In this document: positions 1 to 10,200 of the stretch, piece by piece
Layout of the letters: each line of letters starts with the position of its first letter
Numbering within the stretch: position 1 is the first letter of the stretch
Assembly (NCBI GenBank): GCA_907165275.2
Contig: OU015654.1
Span: 13,223,501-13,287,500 of the forward strand
Length of the DNA stretch: 64,000 bases
Direction: 5' to 3'
Source of the DNA: Zygaena filipendulae
Taxonomy: Eukaryota > Arthropoda > Insecta > Lepidoptera > Zygaenidae
Notes under the pieces: generated by a model
What the model was told of the DNA's origin: nothing
The model's database searches: none
The model's input: only the letters and a program-made list of their open reading frames with translations
Position numbers and translations under genes: made by a program

Positions 1-132
1 CCTTTATAATATTAGTTTATAATACAATATGTACAGCTACAGTATAATTCTAAATTCAAGACATATTTAAGCTTTTGATAGTTCATGTTTTCATGTACCT
101 AATCTATTTCACCCACCGTCCTTGCTGTCACA

Positions 133-463
133 ATGGGCTTGTGGACTAATTTTATATTTTTTAGTTCGTCTTGTAGATTATAAAAAAATATTGGACACGT
201 ATTTTTTCTTTTTTACGTAATCAAAAAAAAACGGCGATATATTGAGTTGAAATTTCGCGTGACGTCACTATTCTGACAGTTTGTATGGCGGTTTTAGCGG
301 TTAGTGATGTCACGACCCCCTCAACCTGAACTTTAATGCGCTTTATCTCTGTATATTTTAATTTATTTAAAAAAGCAAAAAATACGTGTCTATTGTTTTT
401 TTTATTTTCTAACTGACGGACTAATTAGAATTTTGATTTTCAAAAGTAGTCCACATCCCTATT
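133..463 (-). mobile_element. TGACGTCA-containing MITE, copy 1
   Basis: First of three copies of a family of about 330 bp (others near 4050 and 58551). The outer ends are inverted versions of AATAGGGATGT-GACTA. The interior carries two TGACGTCAC-like motifs about 60 bp apart (one here mutated to TGATGTCAC) around a short GC-richer core, with T-rich or A-rich flanks. No coding capacity. The terminal inverted repeats point to a non-autonomous DNA transposon; the superfamily cannot be assigned because the target duplication is not clear. Confidence 0.7.
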
Positions 464-1999
464 GCCATTTGACACTTAATTTATGGCGATATTGGTTAAT
501 TCGACCAAGCAGTGATTATATCCTCTTTGTCTTCGACTGAGCCACAATACCTATCACATTATCGTTCTTTCATTAATAAAGCGAATCACCTGATTCACTT
601 AAGCCAAGCCCTGACTAACGAGGAAGGTGCCTCACCCTGGTGCTATTAATCATCCCATGATATCGGATTATCCTCAAGTCGGTTATTAAAGAGGAAAATG
701 TCCCAAATAATACTACCACAAACCATGATGATTTATATTTTAGCAACGTGATATTGTAATTGATTTGAAAATACCATAGCTTATCACAATTAAGGCATTT
801 CAACAGATTTATTTGTATAACGGTGCGGTTATATCATACAACATTGCAACATAAAACAAGACTGTACAGTGTACACATTAGAATAAAAATGCAATATAAC
901 AATGTTATATAACCATTATCGTTTCTCGTTCTTCAGTGCTATGCTATTTACAATGACGTTTACTAGCTGCGGCAGCGACTGTTATTGATATTTTTAAATA
1001 ACAAAACAAAAAAAAACTACTGTGACTAAGCTAAATAATATGTTATATAACATTCAGTGTCCACATTTCCCGAAACATGTTATATAACATGTTTTGTTAC
1101 TTAGTCTGTAAGTCACCATAAAAAACAATGTTTTGAAAATGTATTGTAGTTTGTACCTATAAAATTCTTTTTTGTATGCCAAATGTAATCTACTTACTAC
1201 GTCAGCTAACATAATTATTAAAATAAATTAGTCTTGCGATCGTTGCCAACTTCTTGCTCGTCACTTCCGTTGCTTTCTAAAAACGAGTCAAAACGGAAGT
1301 AAAAGTAAATATGAAAATTTTATTCCCAGTCTGTAAAATACGGGGTTCTGGATTATTTTTTAAAACTTTACTCTCTCTTTGTGACGCATGTGGATAACGA
1401 CACGGGCCGTACTAATTTCTTTCGCGTTTTTTAACTTTTTGACGGACATAAATTGTCGCTTTGCCCTTTGAAAAGGTTCAATTTCTCGGAAACCTCCACC
1501 GGATGACAATGCCCAGCGGTGATATTCTGTTAGATTAATCACGACAGTCACTCGATGAACTCAGCGTGAGATTTTCGAAAGTTTATCTTCTTTTGGCGCA
1601 ATGGAGGTAAAATTTTAATGTTGCAAACGACATGCAGCTACGAATTTTCTAAACACAAATTTGATAGTATACAATGGCTATCTTCTCAGGCAAAAGAGAT
1701 AAAAATTAGGCAGCTATAGCAGTTGTTAAAATCATATCTTATCAAAAATTGTAACGTGCTCATTAAATCATATAATATATTTACTCACTTAAAATCGAAT
1801 TTGAGCTGTGAAAGAGTGCATTCATTTTAATTTTTGGTTATAATATAAAAGCCCGAGTACGTTCATGTTTGATATTACACCGATTCCTTTGATCTGCTAT
1901 TTAAAGTCAAACAATTACATAATATATTTAATACTCTCATATTTATAGATGGGCAATAGACCTAAGCACTAAGTTTATTTCGATTCGATTGCCCATCTA
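464..1999. other. Unassigned AT-rich sequence with short palindromes
   Basis: No gene or recognised repeat. A perfect 22-bp palindrome lies at 1073-1094 and its 14-bp core (ATGTTATATAACAT) recurs at 1040-1053, with a partial third copy near 897-912. Open frames here are short and look like chance. Confidence 0.5.
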
Positions 2000-2115
2000 T
2001 ACTCAATCTCCATGTATGCAAAATTTTACGATGATCGGTTGAGCCGTTAAGGCGTGAAAGCGTAACAAACAAACAAACTCACTTTCGCATTTGTAATAAA
2101 TATTAGTGAGGATTT
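2000..2115 (-). mobile_element. Truncated Helitron fragment
   Basis: Carries the 5' half of the local Helitron family in reverse orientation: a GATGATCGGTTGAGCC block, GCGTGAAAGCGTAACAAACA, then CACTTTCGCATTTGTAATA and the TAGTGAGGAT end. The CG-rich hairpin and CTAG terminus are missing. Confidence 0.65.
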
Positions 2116-2527
2116 CGTTGGTTATGGAAAAAAAATTGTAAACGATCAAAAAGAAACTAAGTATGTGATATTTGCTTATTCATACAGTCACTAGATTTGC
2201 TGTAGGTATTAAATAATAGGTACACTTTTATATCCACATCTCGCCTGGATTCCTGGGCCCGAACAAATTTATGCTCTCTACACACACTCGTCGTTGTGCA
2301 AACAATCCGGAAAAACAAAAGAGCTATCCGATCTCATAACATTCGGAGCGTGTGTAATGGCCGCATATTTTACAGGTTTTGCCCCGGGGGGGTTAAACGC
2401 GATTACCCGCTGTATCCTGAGCATTTCCCTTGTCACGGTGTATGCCTACGCTTGATATTGTTTATAATGTTATTGGACAAATGCAATCATAAAATATACC
2501 TGCGACCAACGTATATAATATGTGCAT
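2116..2527. other. Unassigned sequence
   Basis: Mixed-composition unique tract with a GC-richer patch (about 2240-2450). A short open frame at 2296-2550 runs into the adjacent MITE and has no recognisable motif. Nothing else supported. Confidence 0.4.
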
Positions 2528-2531
2528 ATGT

Positions 2532-3006
2532 GGACATAGATAAGCAATAGTGTGTTAACCCACATTGGAGAAATTTTGAGTAAATCGTGTTTTAAAAGTA
2601 TAGCGCCATTTTGTGTCAACATTTATTATGTTCAATATTTAGTTACATATTTAAGCAATGTAATAAGGTAAACATATAATTGAACATAGATAAGCAATAG
2701 TGTGTTAACCCACACTGGAGAAATTTTGAGTAAATTAAAGTTTTAAAATTATATCGCTATTTTGTGTCAACAATTTTTATGTTCAATATTTAGTTACATA
2801 TTTAAACAATGTAATAACGTAAACACATAATTATAAAACATTCTCTAACTTTCCATAAATCGTTCTGAATCAATAACTTAATTTTGTGGGTTAACATGTT
2901 ATTGCTTATCTGCGTCCAATTACAAAACGTTCCCCAACTCTCAATAAATTGTTCTGAATCAATAACTTAATTTTGTGGGTTAACATGTTATTGCTTATCT
3001 GCGTCC
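2532..3006 (+). mobile_element. MITE with 4-bp TSD (outer, interrupted copy)
   Basis: Starts GGACATAGATAAGCAATA and ends with its near inverse, TATTGCTTATCTGCGTCC, giving terminal inverted repeats of about 33 bp that include GTTAACNCACA. It is flanked by ATGT on both sides (2528-2531 and 3007-3010), a 4-bp target-site duplication. A second copy of the same family sits inside it at 2682-2917. Removing the insert and one AATT restores a 235-bp element matching the uninterrupted copy at 4815-5050. Non-coding. A 4-bp duplication would fit Sola-like or some other superfamilies; that assignment is inference only. Confidence 0.85.
2682..2917 (+). mobile_element. MITE with 4-bp TSD (inner, nested copy)
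   Basis: A 236-bp member of the same family inserted within the 2532-3006 copy. It is flanked by AATT at 2678-2681 and 2918-2921, and is in the same orientation as its host. Same length as the copy at 4815-5050. The first base pairs are slightly mutated (GAAC for GGAC). Confidence 0.85.
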
Positions 3007-3126
3007 ATGTAATTCTCACCGCGTTTTGTATCTCGAACAAACCACAAATTTTAAAATTCATTAAATTGAAAACGTAATATAATATATATTTTTATTTATC
3101 TATATTATATACAGGATGTACCGTAA

Positions 3127-3476
3127 ATCGACGTCAACCCAGAACCGGGTGATAGGCTAAGTCTTAACTTAATAGAAAAACGTAAAAAAGTTATCTTTAA
3201 AATTTATAAAAATTATAAATATTTACACCCTGCGACGGTTCTTTAACTCCTGTTGCTACTGTTTTTTCGATTTTCTTCTTATTGTGTAATCCTGAATAGT
3301 GTTCCTGAAAACTACTGCTTAAAATTTAAGTTTTTGCCAATGAAGTTTTAAAAATTATTGCTTTCGTCAGTTTTTAATGACTGTCCTTTTTTTTTAAATA
3401 GACAGCAAAAAAATTTATATCTTTCTGTTGACAGCTTTTGACTTAGCCTACCAGCTGGTTCTGGCTTGACGTCGAT
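3127..3476. mobile_element. TIR element with ATCGACGTCAA ends
   Basis: Left end ATCGACGTCAACCCAGAACC and the inverted right end share about 34 bp, through GGTAGGCTAAGTC. The interior is AT-rich and non-coding. The left side is preceded by TACAGGATGTACCGTAA, which may be an outer part of the terminus missing on the right. About 350 bp; likely a non-autonomous DNA transposon, family not assigned. Confidence 0.65.
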
Positions 3477-3539
3477 ATAAAAATGAATCCTTATTTCCCT
3501 TGGTCACGACAGCACGCGTGAACGGCTGGATCAATTTCA

Positions 3540-3740
3540 CCCAATTCTTTTTTTGTTGTGTTTGTTATTGTAAGGAGAAGAAGAATAAAATAAGTTCGGA
3601 TATCCTGCGGGAAATCCGAAACTCGCGCGGGTGAATCTCCGAAACGGTTGGACCGATTTTGACGGGAGATTCACGGGTAATTAATAACCTGATGTTATAT
3701 GGGGTAAATTAGGCTACTTTGGAGTTCCTGCAGGAATTTC
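3540..3740 (+). mobile_element. Truncated Helitron, 299-bp subtype
   Basis: Matches the interior and near-3' part of the complete copy at 30811-31109: the TTGTGTTTGTTATTGT block, GGGTGAATCTCCGAAACGG, GACGGGA, CTGATGTTATA and TTTGGAGTTCCTGCAGGAAT. The hairpin and CTAG end are replaced by a CA microsatellite beginning at 3749. Confidence 0.65.
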
Positions 3741-3748
3741 GAAACTAA

Positions 3749-3765
3749 TACACACACACACACAC
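3749..3765. repeat. (CA)n microsatellite
   Basis: About eight CA units directly after the truncated Helitron end. Confidence 0.85.
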
Positions 3766-4049
3766 TATCATTTTTTCTCGTTGTACGTTGTATCTATTCA
3801 TGTATAATAATAGTGCTGTTTAATTTGGAGGCTTTGTATTCTAACTAGGTGTCAACAAATTGAAATGATATTTTTTTATGTCTTTAGTTGACAAAATGTT
3901 AGTCCGTAATTGGCAGCAAATAATGTATAAAAGTACCTACTGTTAATTAGTTTTTAAGTGCTGTGAATTAAAGTAAATAAATAAACTTAAGAATAAATTA
4001 ATGTACACAAAGTATAATAATTATGTCAAGGAAAATAACTACCTACATA

Positions 4050-4381
4050 ATAGGGATGTTGACAACTTTTGAAAATCAAAATTTTAATTAGTCAGTCTTT
4101 TAGAAAATTAAAAAACAATAGACACGTATATTTTTTGCTTTTTCAAATATATTAAAATATACACAGATAAAGCACATTAAAGTTTAGGGTGAAGGGTCGT
4201 GACGTCACGAACCGCAAAAACCGCCATACAAAATGTCAGAATAGTGACGTCACGCGAAATTTCAACTCAATATATCGCCGTTATTTTTTGATTACGTAAA
4301 AAGAGAAAAAATACGTGTCCAATATTTTTTAATAATCTACAAGACGGACTAAAAAATAAAAATTAGTCAACATGCCCATTA
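4050..4381 (+). mobile_element. TGACGTCA-containing MITE, copy 2
   Basis: Best preserved of the three copies: begins ATAGGGATGTTGAC, ends GTCAACATGCCCATTAT, with two TGACGTCAC motifs in the core around 4200-4252 and a CGCGAAATTTCAACTCAA block. Inverted termini and repeated occurrence support a non-autonomous DNA transposon. Confidence 0.75.
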
Positions 4382-4519
4382 TGTTGACATACAGAAATGC
4401 TTTTACAAAAGCTGTGATTTCTTGCAGCATACAGTAGGTATACATACACGCTATGAAGTTTTGTTTCTTCTCATTCAGTTATACAGTATACTGTTTAAGT
4501 ATGTATTGTATAATCTCCT

Positions 4520-5067
4520 ACTAACTGTTCGCCGCGGTTTCACCCGCGTTCATTTCGGAGATCCCGATCCCGAGGGAATTCCGCGGTAAGAGTACCATAT
4601 ATCCTTTTCTGAACCCCTAATAAGTTGATAACGTGTAGTAGTGTAGTAGTTTTATCCGCGCTATTTTCAGAGTTCCCGCGGGAATTCCGGGATTAAAAGT
4701 ACCCTATGTCCTTTTCTGTACCCCTGGTAATGTGTATGCAAAATTTTATGATTATCGGAATCGTGAAACCGTGAAAGCGTTACAAAAAAAAACAAACTCA
4801 CTCTATTCACATTTGGACATAGATAAGCAATAGTGTGTTAACCCACACTGGAGAAATTGCAAGTAAATCGTGTTTTAAAAGTAGGAGCGCCATTTTGTGT
4901 CAACATTTTTTATGTTCAATATTTATTTACATATTTAAGCAATCTAAAAAGGTAAACACATAATTAAAAAACGTTCCCTAACTCTCAATAAATGGTTCTG
5001 AATTAATAACTTAATTTTGTGTGTTAACATGTTATTGCTTATCTGCGTCCATTTATAATAGTAAGGA
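4520..5067 (-). mobile_element. Helitron interrupted by a MITE
   Basis: Reads on the plus strand from a degenerate ACTAACTGTTC terminus through GCGGTTTCACCCGCG, two GGAATTCC-type blocks, AAAGTACCCTATGTCC, GTGAAAGCGTTAC and CACTCTATTCACATT. It then resumes at TATAATAGTAAGGA after the 236-bp MITE at 4815-5050. The MITE therefore inserted into a Helitron already in place. The hairpin block seems duplicated, so this copy is longer than typical. Confidence 0.75.
4815..5050 (+). mobile_element. MITE with 4-bp TSD, complete copy
   Basis: Uninterrupted 236-bp copy of the family at 2532-3006, flanked by ATTT at 4811-4814 and 5051-5054. The pre-insertion Helitron sequence (CACATTTATAATAG) is restored when the element and one ATTT are removed. 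Confidence 0.85.
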
Positions 5068-5499
5068 TTCTAAAATTACTACGACATAATCGAAAGCAAA
5101 AGTAAAGTCAAATTAGGTTATCAAAATACATTTTCATTCAGAATAAAATTAGTTATTCACGCTCATTAATGTAAATTGAATCAGAATCATAATGAATCAC
5201 GTTATTATCCATCTAACGTGCTACGTGACCTATTTAGAGCGAATGATCGCAATGACACATAGTGTTACTCGATTCGGATTCGGTCAAGATACGACGATAC
5301 CGCGACACTGACATTCTAAGGATTAACGGAAGATATAGTTAAAGTAAAAAAAAATATGTTAAGGTCCATGAGTATAGCTCTTTATAATGAAGTTTGTTCG
5401 AATCAAGGTTTAATTTCTTTCTGGCGACAAAACATACTACGTAGTATAAAAAAAAGTCGCTTTAAAACTATACAACAAATTTTGATGTGGTTTTTTTTT

Positions 5500-5593
5500 T
5501 ATAGATAGAGTGATTCAAGGGGAAGGTGTATACGTATAGTTTATCATGGAATTCCCGCGGAAGCTCCGAAATTACCGCGGGTGAAACTACTAG
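5500..5593 (+). mobile_element. Helitron 3'-end fragment
   Basis: Contains GGAATTCCCGCGG, CTCCGAAATTACCGCGGGTG and a CTAG end (ACTACTAGTTT). The 5' part is lost or decayed. Confidence 0.55.
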
Positions 5594-7380
5594 TTTAATA
5601 ATAATTAAAATGGAGTCAGTGAATGTTGAATACCATGAGGTCCATGCTCTATTTGAAAAGTCCTAAATGAGAACGAGTGTGTATTTCAGGTAGATAAGGT
5701 AATTTTCATCCAGATACGAAGAGTTCCTTAGGGAATTCCGATATTAATTCAGATGAAATCACGGCACAACTAGCAGAGAGTTATATTAACCCATGCGTTA
5801 GGCCATATTCCTATAGAATTTCCAGTCTAGTAGAGAGGTCTAGCTCCTTGAATGTCCACTCTCTGAATTTCCAATTTCCTGAAAGTCATTCCATTCAAGC
5901 AAGCGATTCGCTTCTTGCTTATTTACTACAATGTATACAACTCTCGTGTGTTAAGATGAATAATTGGTGTTTCGACCTTTAGATAATTTGTAGTGCGGTG
6001 TGAGATCAGTAAGGATGCGCACAGTTTCCATGTATGATTGTTAATGAATTGCAAATACGGGCTCGGTCGGCTGTTGGTAGTCATGCATGTGCGGTTATCA
6101 TTCGCCTCAGATCCTAGCTTTGTTTACCATAAGTAAAGCACCACGTATATAGCCGACCCCGGCTCTGATCCAAATTGAAATTTTCATGAATTTCAGATTT
6201 CAATTTATTTAAATAACAGCTGTATTGTCAGACATTTCCTGCTTCATTTTTTTGAGTTACCTGAAGGCGGCTTGCAGTATTTCAACACGCATATACTAGA
6301 TCCAATTGTAAATAACAAACAATGTATATTCATTTACATACTGATTGACCGACTTAATGCAAGTGTGCTATATTTATGGTTTTGTGTTTGGGATGATCGG
6401 AATTGCGCTATAGATCTTCTTCACGGAACAAAATAAACAAAACACGATATATCAATTTCTGACGCCACACTTCCAAATCAACATAGAAATAAAATAAATT
6501 CGCACTTCCAAATATTGTACATACGACTTCAATATTTCGTCAGTATAATAACAGTACGAACACTTTGAGCGTTGTGAACAAAAAAAGAGAGATTGATATA
6601 AAAACAAACAAAAACCAACCCAACATGGTACGGTGGGGTGACTTTGGGATAATGTTATGATATTTCGTTACTGGCTGTCTGCCAATGGTGAGTCGGTTTG
6701 ATGTAGAGTTAAGAACAAATGTCTGATTGGACGAAAATTATATGGACTTGCTGTGCCGTGAGTATACGATTTTACTGAGAGCGTAGACCGCAGCTTATAA
6801 TAAAAATAGTTTTGTATCAAACTCTAATATTATCTGTAGCTGATTGTTTCAATCTTTACACCTTAGAGATTGAATTACCAAAATACCTTTAATACCTGTT
6901 GCTTTATCTGAAAAGAAGAACCTAGATTCTTTCATAATTATTACTACAAAACTAACAGTAGGTATTTTTCTATAAAATTTTACCTTCTTATTCATCCGCT
7001 TAGAGGTTGAATTTCCAATAAAGGTATTTTCTTCTTCTTCATCTTCTTCAATAAACCTTTCTTAATGCTTGACTACGAGTAAAAAAACGCCTTGTGGAAA
7101 GTTTGAAATTTTTAAACCCAGTAGGTTTTACTGATTGTTAAAAATTAAGTCAGTCATTAAGGAGTTAGTGATTATATATATATTTATAGGCTAACACTGT
7201 CTGTGCGATTTTCCTTGATTTTTTATGGCACTTACCACTTTAAAAAGTTACCTTTATTATGTTGGCCCAAGTTCATATAATATCATACATGCTAAATTAA
7301 ATTGGACACAAACAGATAAACCCGTCACAGTTTTATAAAATTAATGAACCTACTACCTACCCTGGTTTCACCCGAGTGAA
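5594..7380. other. Unassigned, mostly unique sequence
   Basis: No gene or repeat family recognised. A GC-richer patch lies at about 5990-6170. Composition and lack of long frames fit intron or intergenic DNA. Confidence 0.4.
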
Positions 7381-7523
7381 TTAGGCTGAAGCCACACTAC
7401 AGCTTGAGCATTGATAGTGTACCTGCGATAGTATGCAATGTCTATTCAATAGGATTAGTCACTCGGCGAGTTTCGTGGCTCTTAGCAATAAGCGGGACTC
7501 TTTGTGGTGTGGCTTTAGCCTAA
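7381..7523. mobile_element. Small TIR MITE (TTAGGCT ends)
   Basis: 143 bp bounded by TTAGGCTGAAGCCACACTAC on the left and its near inverse (GTGGTGTGGCTTTAGCCTAA) on the right, arms of about 21 bp with three mismatches. Non-coding interior. The inverted termini suggest a DNA-transposon MITE; no second copy is seen here. Confidence 0.55.
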
Positions 7524-9089
7524 GAGATTCCTCGGCTAACTCTGTATTACAAGTTAAAAAAGTGTTATTTGTGTCAATTCAAATCATGGTGTTAAGTTCC
7601 GTCCAAATGGAATCAGTCGTTTACGCATGATTAACAAACATCCGAAGATCTTCAAAAACATTCGCAGTATTACTAGCTGTAACAATACTAGCTGTATAGG
7701 TACGTATAGTTTTGTAAAATGATCCGAATGAAGTACAACGACTTACAAATTCAATTACAGTTTTATAAATTGTCAAAAAGAATCGGCACCTGCCTTACCT
7801 TTCTTGTGAAACACGTTGAAAAGTGTTTTTTTCTTTACCTCTATAAATAAAGTAACATTCACTGGAAATAAATGGGAATGAGCTGTTCGAAAATTAATGA
7901 AATCCCTCCTTTTGGGACTGGTTTGACCTTTCTTTGCCTTAGAGCTCAATCAATCAACCAGAGGTCTCATTGGAGTGCTATTTGATTACGAATTAGGGAG
8001 GGCTTTGAGATTTGCTCGACGGATTATACTTACATTATATGTATGAGAACGTTTATACATGCATATTTACGTAAATCAGTATAAATTCAAAATCTTTATT
8101 GAACTCACCACGTAGTTATGGCATTTGGATTTAGTCAAAAGATTTAGTTATAGCTACAGCATAAGGTATTCCGAAAGTCATCAAGTGCTGGATTAATTAA
8201 TGAAAATTGTAAATACAACATTGTGAACTGAATAGTCAATACAAATGAAAGAAGCTACAGTACACGGCTTCGTCATTAAAGAATTAGCAGGAGGGTAAGA
8301 AATAATATAGTTTTAATTATTTATTCAATAACATAGTTTTGAAACGCTAAACATAGTATTAATTAATTATTTTTAAACATACCAATAGAGTAGTACAGTT
8401 TGTTAGTCAAAACATAAAAGAGGTTACTATGCGCGCCCTGATTACTAAAAAACAAGAAAAAGAAAAGAGGAAAGCGCAGTTTTAAATAAATACATAGTTT
8501 GAAACACTAACCGCCTTATTTAAGATTCTAATATTATTTGGACGTTAAGAAGTGGGCTAAAATATTAATGAAATATTGCATTAAATTCATAAATACAAAT
8601 TTAAATAAAAATACAAATACAAATTGCAATCTGATAGAAAATTAGATTGAGATTCTGTTAAATATTTTTTTTTTTTGCCGCTACATAAACATTGTGAGCT
8701 CTATGGTCACGAGTTGGGGCCGTTTTGGTCCTTCCAGCCGGATCTGAATTTCAGATGGCCTGTGAAAACGTGGATACGCTTTCGTATTTATGATATTAGT
8801 TGTGAGTGGGATTACGCTCGCAACTTTCCCTTTTCCAAGATTGGGTATCGATATAGAATAAAAATTCTCAAACACACCAACAGTAGGCAATAGAATTTGT
8901 TAACCCCTTTACTTCTGATGGACGTAATGGATTAATTGATTTAAAGTCCTTTTATTGGAAAAGGTCAGATGGATGGAATGGAGTTCTTGGTAAATGTTTC
9001 CTTATTCCACTTGGGTAATTAATAAGACATCTGAAATAGATTGATTTCTTCCTTCGACAGTGATATAACGTTAAAATCCTTCGAAATTG
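7524..9089. other. Unassigned sequence
   Basis: No recognised repeat. A GC-richer patch at about 8675-8893 is open in both directions (72 codons on plus, 69 on minus), but neither translation has a recognisable motif, so neither is called a gene. Confidence 0.4.
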
Positions 9090-9387
9090 AGTTTTTTTGT
9101 GTGTTTGGTTGTTACGCTTTCACGCCTTGACCAACCTCAACTCAACCGATCATCATGAAATTTTGCATATATGTTTTCAGGGGTACATAGAAGGACATAG
9201 GGTACTTTTTATCCCCGAATTCCCACGGGAACTCCGCAATTAACGCGGGTGAAACTACATTAATTTTTGCATTCTACCTACATGTTGACAAGGGTGGCCA
9301 CAGAAAAAATATTGGGTAGTAAGTACTTTTGTATCGGAATACCTGCGGGATCTCTGAAATTAACGCGGGTGATACCGCAGGGATCAG
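9090..9387 (+). mobile_element. Helitron, with duplicated 3' block
   Basis: Contains TTGTTACGCTTTCACGCC, ATCATGAAATTTTGCATA, AGAAGGACATAGGGTACTTTTTATCC and GGAACTCCGCAATTAACGCG. A second degraded end block follows to about 9387 (GATACCGCAGGGATCAGCTA). Looks like two partial 3' ends in tandem or one elongated copy. Confidence 0.6.
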
Positions 9388-9465
9388 CTATTTTTATTAT
9401 ATTTTAATATCAGCTACAAAATCTTACTTAGTTACGCTTTATCTTATCATATCTTAGACAATGGG

Positions 9466-9835
9466 GTGGGCAAGTAAAGCCTCGGTACTTCGACCCTTGG
9501 GATCTTTTATACCATCCTCATCCTGTGCTCCTCGCTCTACTCCCTGAAAACCTCGGTGGCGAAGGCTAGTGTGCAGTGGAGGGGTAAGAGCCTAAAGTCC
9601 TCTGGTTCTGGGTAAGCCGTCCCCAGAAGGTCCATACGTTTACGAGCCAAGGCATCGCACTCGCACATAAGATGTGCCATTGTTTCCACCTATACGCCGC
9701 ACTTCCTGCAGGATGAGTCGCTCGCGAGTTTCATTTTCGTGAGGTGTTCCTTTGTCCCGAAGTGACCTGTAAGCACACCAGTGATTAGGCGGGCCTGATT
9801 GCGACTTAAGAGAAGTATGCTGCGTGATACGTACG
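9466..9835 (-). pseudogene. Non-LTR retrotransposon ORF2 C-terminus (pseudogene)
   Basis: The minus strand translates, from about 9832 downward, to a stretch containing QARLITGVLTGHFGTKEHLT, then a C-x2-C (SCRKCG), an ETMAHL histidine and a CECDAL cysteine. This ARLITG...HL...C..C...H...C pattern is the usual end of the RNase H and post-RNase H region of R1/Loa/I-type non-LTR retrotransposons in arthropods. Three in-frame stops break it (after CGV, after VFRE, after RMRMV), so it is dead. Only about 120 codons of an ORF that is normally around 1,000 codons remain. Clade assignment is from motif memory and is less certain than the general identification. A larger frame on the same strand (9640-9972) is a shadow in another frame. 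Confidence 0.75.
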
Positions 9836-9881
9836 CTTTGCTTATGTCTGTGAAATTGCTTCTTCAACAGAAATATTATAT

Positions 9882-10017
9882 TACTAGCTGTTCCCGCGGT
9901 TCCACGAATTCTGGGATAAAAGTACCCTATGTCCTTTTCTGTACCACTGACAACGTGTGTACAAAATTTCATGATGATCGGTTGGGCCGTAAAACGTAAA
10001 AGTCACTTTCGCATTTA
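9882..10017 (-). mobile_element. Helitron, short copy
   Basis: Plus-strand order is ACTAGCTGTTCCCGCGG, TTCTGGGATAAAAGTACCCT, ATGATGATCGGTTGGGCC and CACTTTCGCATTTATT. This is the CTAG-bearing 3' end through to the 5' part, so the element lies on the minus strand. Confidence 0.7.
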
Positions 10018-10200
10018 TTTTATTTTATGATTATTTTATTTTCGTTTATTCAGGACAACAACAGCTACAAAAACATATAATTTAGATTTAGGTTACAAGA
10101 TTACACTATGAGCCAATAATAGTTACCCTTATATAAAGTACAGAATTTAGCAGTACCTACGTACACAAAATTATAACAAATTAGTAGGGAAGTAGGGCCC
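10018..10200 (-). repeat. Probable non-LTR retrotransposon 3' tail
   Basis: A TTTATT-rich run followed by TTTATTCAGGACAACAACAG and then AT-rich sequence. It resembles the reverse complement of a polyadenylated or (TAAA)n-tailed LINE 3' end as seen repeatedly in this window. No coding remnant, so the class is tentative. Confidence 0.35.

Noticed and set aside
8675..8893. Frames open on both strands (72 and 69 codons)
   Set aside because: Neither shows a recognisable motif; a stop-poor patch is a simpler explanation.
9640..9972. 110-codon minus-strand frame
   Set aside because: Shadow frame of the non-LTR pseudogene at 9466-9835 and the adjacent Helitron.
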